A stretch of DNA of 8,125 nt from Dehalococcoidia bacterium (GTDB lineage Bacteria > Chloroflexota > Dehalococcoidia > GIF9 > AB-539-J10): positions 1 to 8,125 of the forward strand of contig SOJB01000144.1 of the NCBI GenBank assembly GCA_004376695.1, read 5' to 3'. Below the pieces are notes generated by a model. That model was given only the letters and a program-made list of their open reading frames with translations, was not told the origin of the DNA and searched no databases. Made by a program: the position numbers and the translations under genes. How positions within the stretch are numbered: the stretch's first letter is position 1; each line of letters opens with the position of its first letter. Positions 1 through 5,857 of this stretch are shown here, in pieces.

Positions 1-123
1 CCCAATGTAGAGATGAGATATCTTTCCATGGGCATGACTAATTCCTATAAGGTGGCCCTGGAAGAGGGCGCTAATATAATCAGGATAGGCACCAAGATAT
101 TTGGTGAAAGAGATCAGCTATAA
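1..123 (+). CDS. YggS/PLPBP-family PLP-binding protein, C-terminal end (5' truncated)
   Basis: Only the last 40 residues and the TAA stop are in the window; the gene begins before base 1. Reading from base 1 gives a peptide containing LSMGMTNSYKVALEEGAN followed by IIRIGTKIFGER. This is the conserved C-terminal signature of the YggS/YlmE/PROSC (PLPBP) family: the S-M-G-M-[ST]-N phosphate-binding segment, then the (V/I)RIG..(I/L)FGER end. Known members are cytoplasmic single-domain TIM-barrel proteins that bind pyridoxal 5'-phosphate and buffer the PLP pool, without a clear catalytic reaction. The gene converges on hflX, with 13 bp between the two stop codons and no obvious terminator between them, so the transcripts may overlap. 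The family call is firm despite the short fragment; the N-terminal part with the PLP lysine cannot be seen. Confidence 0.9.
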   Translation, partial: PNVEMRYLSMGMTNSYKVALEEGANIIRIGTKIFGERDQL

Positions 124-136
124 CGGTCGAATGTGT

Positions 137-1291
137 CTAATCTGTCGCCCAGAGATGACAAGCTATCGTATCCAGGAGCTTATCCACGCCCCATCCCTTG
201 GCAGCTGAAATGAAGGCAACGCCCTCCCTCGGCAACGAAATCTCTTGACCGAAGTAAGGAGCAGTATCCAGCGCTCTGAACTCCTCCTCGCTCTTTAGAG
301 CCAAGTCTAGCTTGTTGAACACGGTAAATTGTGATTTGTTCTCCAGATTTAGCTCCTTGAGTATCTGTTCCACTGTGAGGCACTGATTAGCAGCATTCTT
401 GTGTGTTATGTCAACTATATGCAGGAGTAAGTCAGCCTCATCCAGTTCTTCCAGAGTAGCCCGGAAGGCAGTGATAATCGAAGGCGGAAGTTTGTGAATA
501 AAGCCAACGGTATCGGTGATGAGGAGTTGTTGCCCACTGGGTAAAGCCACACTCCGGGTCACAGGATCCAGAGTAGAAAAGAGTTTATCTTCCACGTTCA
601 CACCGGCGTTGCTCAAAGCGTTAAACAGAGTGCTTTTGCCGGCATTGGTATATCCTACGAGGGCTACGATCGGTATGCCCTCTTCCTTGCGACGCCTCCT
701 GTAAAGGGATCGGTGTTTCCTCACACTTTCTATCTTTTGCTTCAGGAGATTGACACGCTTACGGATAAGGCGGCGATCAGTTTCCAATTGTGCTTCTCCA
801 GGCCCTCTCGTGCCGATGCCGCCACCAAGTCGTTCTAAGTGGCGCCACTGCCCGACAAGCCGGGGCAAAAGATATTGATGCTGGGCCAGTTCAACCTGGA
901 GTTTGCCTTCACTGGTTCGAGCTCTTTGGGCAAAAACGTGTAGAATCAAAGCGCTGCGGTCGATGACTCTGACTCCCAATGCATCTTCCAGGTTTCTCTG
1001 CTGCCTTGGCGAGAGCTCGTCATCGAAGATTACGGTGTCGTACTGGGTCTGCTCCTTGAGGTCGATCAGCTCCCCGATCTTGCCCTTACCGATATAATGG
1101 GTAGATGAAGGTTTATCCAGCTTTTGAGTTAGCATACCTACTACATTGGCGCCTGCCGTTTTGGCTAGAAAGGATAACTCCTGTAAGGAATCTGTAACTG
1201 ACCAACCATGGTCGTAGGTCTTACTTCCTACCCCTACGAGGAATACCTGTTCTGTTTTGGCTTCAGTAGTAAAGAGCTTCTGCTTTGTCAT
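137..1291 (-). CDS. hflX: GTPase HflX
   Basis: HflX is a cytoplasmic GTPase that binds the 50S subunit and splits stalled 70S ribosomes, notably under heat stress. The 384-residue product has the full family layout. An N-terminal HflX domain (about 15-180) contains the glycine-rich GGGIGTRGPGE segment (156-166) before a basic helical linker (172-204, several Arg and Lys). The G domain follows: G1 GYTNAGKST (213-221), switch I FSTLDP (238-243), G3 DTVGF (260-264), G4 NKLD (326-329) and G5 SAAKG (362-366). Length is normal and no key residue is missing. The start is set by TAGGAGGA two bases before the ATG. The gene lies 77 nt after miaA on the same strand, an order also common elsewhere (miaA-hfq-hflX in enterobacteria; no hfq here). 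A consensus-like promoter in that gap suggests hflX can be transcribed independently. Confidence 0.97.
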   Translation of the reverse strand: MTKQKLFTTEAKTEQVFLVGVGSKTYDHGWSVTDSLQELSFLAKTAGANVVGMLTQKLDKPSSTHYIGKGKIGELIDLKEQTQYDTVIFDDELSPRQQRNLEDALGVRVIDRSALILHVFAQRARTSEGKLQVELAQHQYLLPRLVGQWRHLERLGGGIGTRGPGEAQLETDRRLIRKRVNLLKQKIESVRKHRSLYRRRRKEEGIPIVALVGYTNAGKSTLFNALSNAGVNVEDKLFSTLDPVTRSVALPSGQQLLITDTVGFIHKLPPSIITAFRATLEELDEADLLLHIVDITHKNAANQCLTVEQILKELNLENKSQFTVFNKLDLALKSEEEFRALDTAPYFGQEISLPREGVAFISAAKGWGVDKLLDTIACHLWATD

Positions 1292-1292
1292 G

Positions 1293-1300
1293 TCCTCCTA
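1293..1300 (-). promoter_or_regulatory. Shine-Dalgarno site of hflX
   Basis: TAGGAGGA on the minus strand, almost fully complementary to the 16S 3' end, sits unusually close to the hflX ATG (about 4 nt after AGGAGG). It fixes the start codon. If the promoter at 1307-1335 is real, this site forms the extreme 5' end of the mRNA. Confidence 0.75.
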
Positions 1301-1306
1301 CACCTA

Positions 1307-1335
1307 AGGATAACCCGGTATTGGTATTATGTCAA
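1307..1335 (-). promoter_or_regulatory. Putative sigma-70-type promoter of hflX
   Basis: On the minus strand a perfect -35 TTGACA (1330-1335) is followed by a 17-nt spacer and a -10-like TATCCT (1307-1312, 4 of 6 matches). It lies wholly in the miaA-hflX gap. The expected start of transcription is near 1300, leaving a leader of only about 9 nt that starts at the Shine-Dalgarno. The perfect -35 and ideal spacing support it; the weak -10 and very short leader count against it. Confidence 0.45.
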
Positions 1336-1368
1336 CTTCAGCACCCGTGGCCTGTAACTCGGAGAATC

Positions 1369-2307
1369 TCATGGTATGAAGCCCTCTACGAGGGCCCTGG
1401 CTTTGTCGAGGGCGACTCCGATGAGATCGGAGCCGGCCCTGGCTTCTGCCTCACCCACATTAAGCCAGTGAATTCTCTTATCACGAAGACGGAACCAGGC
1501 ATATTGGCGGCGAGCCAGTCTATGGGTTTCATGCTTTATCCTATCTTTAGCCTCGGGTAAAGTCAGCTCACCTCGAAGAAACTGGCCGATCTGTTTGTAA
1601 CCTATTCCCGACATAGAGGGCAAGGAAGGGCTGTAACCTCTCTTCAATAGCTGTTCCGTTTCCTCAACCAATCCGCCTTCTATCATTCTATCAACACGGC
1701 AATCAATCCTTCTATATAGTTCCCCTCTGTCCTGGGTTAAGCCAATGACCAGGAGGGGGAAACCGGGTGCCTCTTTATGCCGTAACCGGGAAGGAAGCTG
1801 CCCTGTCGTATGGTGTATTTCGAGGGCTCTTATTATGCGGCGAGCGTTTCTGGGGTCGATCCTTGCCGCCGCTAGAGGGTCAATGTCCTGCAATTCCTGA
1901 TAGAGGCCATCGCTACCTTCTTGCTCTGCTCTGGCTTCCAGCCGACGTCTTAGCTCCTGATTAGGTCCCACCTGAGGTATTGCCCACCCCTCTACTAATG
2001 ACCACACATAAAGCCCGCTGCCACCGACCAGTAGTGATAACTTGCCCCTTTGCTCAATGGCTTTCATCGCCTCGGCAGCCAGGTCATGATACGTAGCCAG
2101 GCTGAAATCCTCGTCAGGCTCGACCACATCGACAACATGGTGAGGGACCGCTGCCCTCTCAGCCAGGCTCGGCTTGTTAGTACCGATATCCATTTGGCGA
2201 TAGACCTGGCGGCTATCAGCGCTTATTATCTCTGCGGGAAAGCATTCAGCCAGACGCAGAGCAAGCTCACTTTTCCCTACGGCAGTGGGACCAACGATGA
2301 CAGTCAT
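1369..2307 (-). CDS. miaA: tRNA dimethylallyltransferase MiaA
   Basis: MiaA transfers a dimethylallyl group from DMAPP to N6 of A37 in tRNAs reading UNN codons, the first step towards ms2i6A. With the ATG at 2307 the product is 312 residues, normal for the family. Visible motifs are the P-loop GPTAVGKS (6-13), SADSRQVYRQMDIGTNKP (29-46, including the catalytic Asp of DSRQVY), GGSGLY (95-100, Ser where Thr is commoner), DPRNARRIIRALE (151-163), GIGYKQIG (234-241) and the tRNA-binding THRLARRQYAWFR stretch (261-273). The frame stays open upstream to 2430, but those residues (rich in Arg, Asn and Ser) do not look like MiaA. The chosen ATG has only a weak CAGGG before it. A better Shine-Dalgarno (AAAAGGAG, 2346-2353) would suit an in-frame CTG at 2337 instead, so the exact start is uncertain. 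It lies 203 nt after tpiA and 77 nt before hflX. Confidence 0.95.
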   Translation of the reverse strand: MTVIVGPTAVGKSELALRLAECFPAEIISADSRQVYRQMDIGTNKPSLAERAAVPHHVVDVVEPDEDFSLATYHDLAAEAMKAIEQRGKLSLLVGGSGLYVWSLVEGWAIPQVGPNQELRRRLEARAEQEGSDGLYQELQDIDPLAAARIDPRNARRIIRALEIHHTTGQLPSRLRHKEAPGFPLLVIGLTQDRGELYRRIDCRVDRMIEGGLVEETEQLLKRGYSPSLPSMSGIGYKQIGQFLRGELTLPEAKDRIKHETHRLARRQYAWFRLRDKRIHWLNVGEAEARAGSDLIGVALDKARALVEGFIP

Positions 2308-2345
2308 CCCTGAGTAGTCATGATTCCGTAGCGGCAGCTCGTTCA

Positions 2346-2353
2346 CTCCTTTT
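2346..2353 (-). promoter_or_regulatory. Strong Shine-Dalgarno-like site upstream of miaA, start unresolved
   Basis: AAAAGGAG on the minus strand lies 38 nt before the preferred miaA ATG. That is too far to serve it, but it is 8 nt before an in-frame CTG (2335-2337). It also abuts an in-frame GTG (2344-2346), which is too close to use. Either miaA starts at the CTG with ten extra residues, or the match is fortuitous. Confidence 0.3.
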
Positions 2354-2510
2354 GTACTAGCCTCGAGTATTCGTCTGCTGTATTGCGCGTTATTCTCACA
2401 GCGTGCTCGTATCGCCACAGCCACGATCACCAGCTAGAACCGAGTCACCGACGCATTCTCCGATAAGGCCTTCGGCTCCAAGCGCTTCGCCATCGACTAC
2501 TCGTTGCTAA

Positions 2511-3329
2511 CTACCTCGCGCTTCCTTTGATTTCAGCAGTCTTCTCAACAATTTCCACGAACTCCCCGGCTTTGAGACTGGCCCCACCGACCAGGGCACC
2601 ATCGACTTCCGGCTGAGAGATGAACTCGCCAATGTTAGCGCCGGTAACACTGCCGCCATAAAGGATGCGCACACCCTGAGCCATACTCTCGTTCCATAGC
2701 CTGGTTAGAACATTACGAATAAACCCAATAGTTGCTGCTGCCTGCGCGCCACTAGCCGCCCTGCCCGTGCCGATAGCCCAAACAGGCTCATAGGCAATTA
2801 CGAGATTCGTCGCCGTCTCCTCATCGCTACAAGGCCGGGACTCTGAGCTTTGGCTCACAACGCGGGGCTCTACGCCATCCAAAGCTGCCGTCACCTGCCT
2901 CTCGAGTACCATTTCTGTCTTTCCAGCTTCATTCTCCTCAAGTCTCTCCCCAATACATAGGATAGGCTTAAGCTTGCTTGCCAAAGCCGCCTTTAGCTTC
3001 CTGTGGACTGTCTCATCAGTGTCCCCGAAATACGATCTCCTCTCGGAATGTCCCAGTATGACGAATTCACATAACTCGCTGAGCATTAGTGGGGATATCT
3101 CGCCGGTGTAAGCTCCCTTAGTCTCAAAATGCATATTCTGAGCACCGAGCTTAATGGACGAACCCTGGAGCATCATATCTATGGCAACCAGAGATACGAA
3201 TGGCGGGAAAAGCACTTTTTCTACACCTTCTATCCCATCCAGTTTATCAAGCATCTCAAGAACAAGCTTTTCAGCTTCACGGACAGTTGTATTCATCTTC
3301 CAGTTGCCGGCAATCAAAGGTATTCGCAT
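2511..3329 (-). CDS. tpiA: Triosephosphate isomerase
   Basis: Interconverts dihydroxyacetone phosphate and glyceraldehyde 3-phosphate in glycolysis and gluconeogenesis; cytoplasmic TIM-barrel dimer. All active-site elements are present in the 272 residues: AGNWKMN (7-13, with Asn9 and Lys11), GHSERR with the electrophilic His94, catalytic Glu181 in AYEPVWAIGTG (179-189, hinge and flexible loop 6), YGGSV (224-228) and the second phosphate-binding GG (248-249). The protein is about 20 residues longer than the usual 250. The excess sits mainly between about 153 and 174, just before the Glu181 strand, as a polar Ser/Glu-rich stretch. The ATG is fixed by TAGGAGG seven bases upstream, which also contains the pgk stop codon, so the two genes are co-transcribed and probably translationally coupled. 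Confidence 0.97.
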   Translation of the reverse strand: MRIPLIAGNWKMNTTVREAEKLVLEMLDKLDGIEGVEKVLFPPFVSLVAIDMMLQGSSIKLGAQNMHFETKGAYTGEISPLMLSELCEFVILGHSERRSYFGDTDETVHRKLKAALASKLKPILCIGERLEENEAGKTEMVLERQVTAALDGVEPRVVSQSSESRPCSDEETATNLVIAYEPVWAIGTGRAASGAQAAATIGFIRNVLTRLWNESMAQGVRILYGGSVTGANIGEFISQPEVDGALVGGASLKAGEFVEIVEKTAEIKGSAR

Positions 3330-3336
3330 TTCACAG

Positions 3337-3343
3337 CCTCCTA
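3337..3343 (-). promoter_or_regulatory. tpiA ribosome-binding site overlapping the pgk stop
   Basis: TAGGAGG on the minus strand: the TAG is the pgk stop codon and AGGAGG is the tpiA Shine-Dalgarno, 7 nt before the ATG. Ribosomes ending pgk stop directly on the tpiA initiation site, which favours re-initiation. Confidence 0.8.
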
Positions 3344-4534
3344 TTGTTCCTTATCTAGCAAAACCTCCACACCGGGCAAGGCAGTGCCTTCCAAGAACCT
3401 GAGGCTAGCACCACCTCCCGTGGAGACATGGGTCATCTTGTCGGTCAATCCCATTTCCTGGACTACCTCGGCAGAAGAACCACCGCCAATCACGGTAGTG
3501 GCATCGAGGGTAGCCAGAAATGTCACCAGTGACCTGGTTCCTTGAGCAAACTGAGGTATCTCGTAGATTCCCATCGGGCCGTTCCATATGACGGTGCGAC
3601 ATTTCTTCAATTCACTGCGGAACAGCTCAATCGATTTGGGGCCAATATCCACGATGCGGCTGCCCGGTGGCACATTAGTCGTCGACACTACCTGAGTTGG
3701 AGCTCCCGCTCTGATCTCCTCCGCTACGACTGCATCGACGGGGAGCACGAGCGACACCTGCGACACCTCCGCTTCCTGTAGCAGCTTCGCGGCCAGGCTC
3801 ACCCGATCTTCCTCTATCAAAGAATGGCCCACCTCGTGTCCCTGCGCCTTCAGAAAGGTAGCTGCCATACCACCGCCAATGAGCAGCATATCGACCTTTC
3901 TCAACATGCTCTGCATGAGCCCTAGCTTATCGCTTACCTTGGCACCACCTATGAGGCAGGCAAAGGGCTGTTCCGGATTATCCAGTAGCTGTGACATGAC
4001 CTCCAGCTCTTTTGCCATTAGAAAGCCGGCCACGGCAGGCAAGTGTCTGGCTACGCCTACCGTGGAGGCATGAGCCCTGTGAGCAGTGCCGAAAGCATCA
4101 TTCACGTAAACATCGGCCAACCTGGCGAGCTTTCGGGCAAAATCGGGAGCATTCGCCTCTTCCTCGGGATGAAAGCGCAGGTTCTCCAGAATCAAAACGT
4201 CGCCCTCCTTGAGTGCCCGGGCCTTGCTTTCTACATCCTGGCCGATACAATCTAGCGCTGTGCCGACTGGCAAACCCATAAGCTGTGACAACCTCTGTGC
4301 TACCGGCGCCATCCGCAGATTCTCAACTACCTTGCCCTTGGGACGCCCCAAGTGGGAACAGAGGATCACCTTCGCCCTTTGCTCGACGAGGTATTTGATG
4401 GTCGGTAGCGAAGCACGGATTCGCCTATCATCGCTAATGGCGCCAGTTTCGGTAATCAGCGGAACATTGAAATCAACCCTGAGCAGAACTCTCCTGCCTT
4501 TGACCTCTGTATCTGCGACAGTCCTTTTCGGCAT
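3341..4534 (-). CDS. pgk: Phosphoglycerate kinase
   Basis: Transfers phosphate between 1,3-bisphosphoglycerate and ADP in glycolysis (reversed in gluconeogenesis); cytoplasmic monomer with two Rossmann-like domains. The 397-residue product is of standard length. N-domain substrate site: RVDFNVPL (19-26), SHLGRPKG (60-67), ENLRFHPEE (117-125) and NDAFGTAHRAHAS (145-157). C-domain nucleotide site: GGAKVSDK (196-203), WNGPMGIYE (317-325), GGGSSAE (350-356) and STGGGASL (371-378). The frame is open twelve codons further upstream to an ATG at 4570, but that ATG lies inside the prenyl synthase coding region. The ATG at 4534 has TAGGAGG at ideal distance and gives the canonical N-terminus. It sits between the prenyl synthase and tpiA, with almost no intergenic DNA on either side. 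Confidence 0.97.
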   Translation of the reverse strand: MPKRTVADTEVKGRRVLLRVDFNVPLITETGAISDDRRIRASLPTIKYLVEQRAKVILCSHLGRPKGKVVENLRMAPVAQRLSQLMGLPVGTALDCIGQDVESKARALKEGDVLILENLRFHPEEEANAPDFARKLARLADVYVNDAFGTAHRAHASTVGVARHLPAVAGFLMAKELEVMSQLLDNPEQPFACLIGGAKVSDKLGLMQSMLRKVDMLLIGGGMAATFLKAQGHEVGHSLIEEDRVSLAAKLLQEAEVSQVSLVLPVDAVVAEEIRAGAPTQVVSTTNVPPGSRIVDIGPKSIELFRSELKKCRTVIWNGPMGIYEIPQFAQGTRSLVTFLATLDATTVIGGGSSAEVVQEMGLTDKMTHVSTGGGASLRFLEGTALPGVEVLLDKEQ

Positions 4535-4538
4535 GCTT

Positions 4539-4545
4539 CCTCCTA
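4539..4545 (-). promoter_or_regulatory. pgk ribosome-binding site overlapping the upstream stop
   Basis: TAGGAGG on the minus strand, four bases before the pgk ATG at 4534. Its TAG is the stop codon of the prenyl synthase gene. This decides the pgk start against the longer frame from 4570 and repeats the architecture of the pgk-tpiA junction. Confidence 0.8.
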
Positions 4546-5577
4546 GAAATCGCGCTTCAACAGAAAACAAGCTATCTCTTTAAGCGGAGCTTTCCGGGAC
4601 GAGTCAAGCCCCGTAGCTTCTAGCTGCGCCAAAGCTCTGTGGTAATGCTGCTCCGCCAGATTCTCGGCATAAGCTCTGGCGCCTGATCGCTCAAGCACCC
4701 TCTTAACCTCAGCTATATCCTCGCCGACGATGAATTCTTGAGCGTAAAGCTTCTGAAGACTTGCTTTACCTTTCCCCGCACTATGTTGCAGTCCATAGAC
4801 TACGGGCAGAGTTTTCTTCCTCCGCGGGATATCGCCAGCGGATTTACCGGTGTTTTCCTCCATTCCCCAGATTCCCATGATGTCATCACGAATCTGGAAG
4901 GCCATGCCCAGCTCTCTGCCGAACAGGTGAAGGGAATCCACCACCCTACTATATTCACTGCTCACATATGCTCCCAAAGCTGTCGATACCGCAAGCAGGG
5001 CTGCCGTCTTCTTGGCTGCCATGCCAAGGTAATCATCGACTGTGATGTCGAGACGGTTCTCGTATTCCAGGTCCAGGTACTGCCCCTCACAGAGCTCCAG
5101 GCAAGCCAGGCTCAGCATCCTAGTAGAAATGGCGATCTTATCATCGGCTATTCCCTTCTCCTTCAGTTTAAGCAGCGCTTGATAGGCCAGAGCGAACATG
5201 GCATCGCCCGCATTTATCGCCTGAGGCTGACCCCATAATCTCCATACAGCCGGTCGGTGATGACGGTCATAACTGGCATCTTCTATATCGTCGTGAATCA
5301 AAGAAAAGCTATGGATGAGCTCGACGGCTGCGGCGACGGGCATTGCCTGTGATGTGTCACCACCTACCGCCTCACAACTGAGAAGACAGAGAGTAGGACG
5401 AATGAATTTACCGGATTCTCCCCTACAGGGACACCCATGTTCATCTTGCCAGCCCATGTGGTATCGTAGCATGTTGCGAAGAGCGGACGGACTGCTATCG
5501 ATAACCTTCTCTAACTCAGCTCGTACTGCATCGTGATAGGATGTGCAGAAATCAGGCAAGCTGCGCTTGATATTCAT
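4543..5577 (-). CDS. Short-chain polyprenyl (probably geranylgeranyl) diphosphate synthase
   Basis: Condenses isopentenyl diphosphate with allylic diphosphates to make an isoprenoid chain. Numbering from the upstream ATG at 5592, it has GKFIRPTL (61-68), the first Asp-rich motif DDIED (101-105), AGD (128-130), GQYLDLEYE (170-178), the Lys-Thr pair (195-196) and a second Asp-rich motif. The second motif reads RDDIMGIWG (235-243), so its third Asp is replaced by Gly (DDxxG), which occurs in some bacterial and archaeal members. Phe96, five residues before the first motif, matches the aromatic residue that limits archaeal type GGPP synthases, so a C20 product is the best guess. Two starts are possible, 5592 and 5577. 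The first ATG overlaps the -10 of the only good promoter, so I prefer 5577 (344 residues). It is the first gene of the prenyl synthase-pgk-tpiA unit and is divergent from the MFS gene. Confidence 0.93.
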   Translation of the reverse strand: MNIKRSLPDFCTSYHDAVRAELEKVIDSSPSALRNMLRYHMGWQDEHGCPCRGESGKFIRPTLCLLSCEAVGGDTSQAMPVAAAVELIHSFSLIHDDIEDASYDRHHRPAVWRLWGQPQAINAGDAMFALAYQALLKLKEKGIADDKIAISTRMLSLACLELCEGQYLDLEYENRLDITVDDYLGMAAKKTAALLAVSTALGAYVSSEYSRVVDSLHLFGRELGMAFQIRDDIMGIWGMEENTGKSAGDIPRRKKTLPVVYGLQHSAGKGKASLQKLYAQEFIVGEDIAEVKRVLERSGARAYAENLAEQHYHRALAQLEATGLDSSRKAPLKEIACFLLKRDF

Positions 5578-5590
5578 TGAGGGCCATTCC

Positions 5591-5620
5591 ATATTAACGG
5601 CTTCACAAACAGATTGTCAA
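5591..5620 (-). promoter_or_regulatory. Promoter of the prenyl synthase-pgk-tpiA operon
   Basis: On the minus strand a perfect -35 TTGACA (5615-5620) is followed by an 18-nt spacer and -10 TAATAT (5591-5596, 4 of 6 matches). The expected transcription start near 5584 leaves about 7 nt before the ATG at 5577 and no Shine-Dalgarno, implying leaderless-like initiation. The ATG at 5592 lies inside the -10 and would not be transcribed. Confidence 0.55.
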
Positions 5621-5665
5621 CTGAACCTGCCGGAGCGGTGCACTACGGTTATCCCGAGAACTGTG

Positions 5666-5679
5666 CCTGACGACTCAGG
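5666..5679. promoter_or_regulatory. Possible operator dyad CCTGA-N4-TCAGG
   Basis: A perfect 5-bp inverted repeat with a 4-bp centre, placed between the -35 region and the -10 of the candidate MFS promoter, where a bound repressor would block polymerase. It is short enough to occur by chance. Confidence 0.25.
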
Positions 5680-5682
5680 GGA

Positions 5683-5691
5683 TGATATACT
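5683..5691 (+). promoter_or_regulatory. Possible extended -10 promoter for the MFS gene
   Basis: TG-A-TATACT has the extended -10 form TGnTATAAT with five of six hexamer matches. No good -35 lies upstream, as is usual for extended -10 promoters. It would give a leader of about 160 nt before the ATG at 5858. No better + strand promoter was seen in the divergent region. Confidence 0.35.
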
Positions 5692-5786
5692 GTGCATCAA
5701 CATTCGCAAGAACCAGATCGTTATCACGAGTTTGCTTGGCTCAAGCTCGAGACACATCGCGAGCACAGAAACCTCGGAAGGTGCCG

Positions 5787-5806
5787 GGCTTCTCCGGAGA
5801 ACAGCC
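5787..5806. repeat. Dyad upstream of the MFS gene
   Basis: A perfect 12-bp palindrome TTCTCCGGAGAA (5790-5801) extends outward as GGC/GCC with a one-base bulge. It lies in the predicted leader, 52 bp before the MFS start codon, and could be a regulator site or an RNA hairpin. There is no T-run after it, so it is not a terminator. Confidence 0.3.
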
Positions 5807-5857
5807 GTTCCCTGCATTTCTTAGTTTCACTGAGCAGGAACGCACGAGAAGGAAGGC

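Noticed and set aside
1381..1395. Hairpin GCCCTC-TAC-GAGGGC near the miaA 3' end
   Set aside because: It lies within miaA codons and has no T-run after it on the minus strand, so it is not supported as a terminator.
2406..2510. Open reading stretches in the tpiA-miaA gap (one 19-codon ATG frame and one 36-codon frame lacking a start)
   Set aside because: Too short, with no Shine-Dalgarno and no recognisable similarity; not distinguishable from chance.
4535..4570. Longer pgk start at 4570
   Set aside because: It would overlap the prenyl synthase by 28 nt and add residues foreign to Pgk, whereas the ATG at 4534 has a perfect ribosome-binding site.
4738..5238. A 166-codon open frame on the + strand
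   Set aside because: It is antisense to the conserved core of the prenyl synthase, shows no recognisable motif, and the minus-strand protein accounts for the sequence fully.
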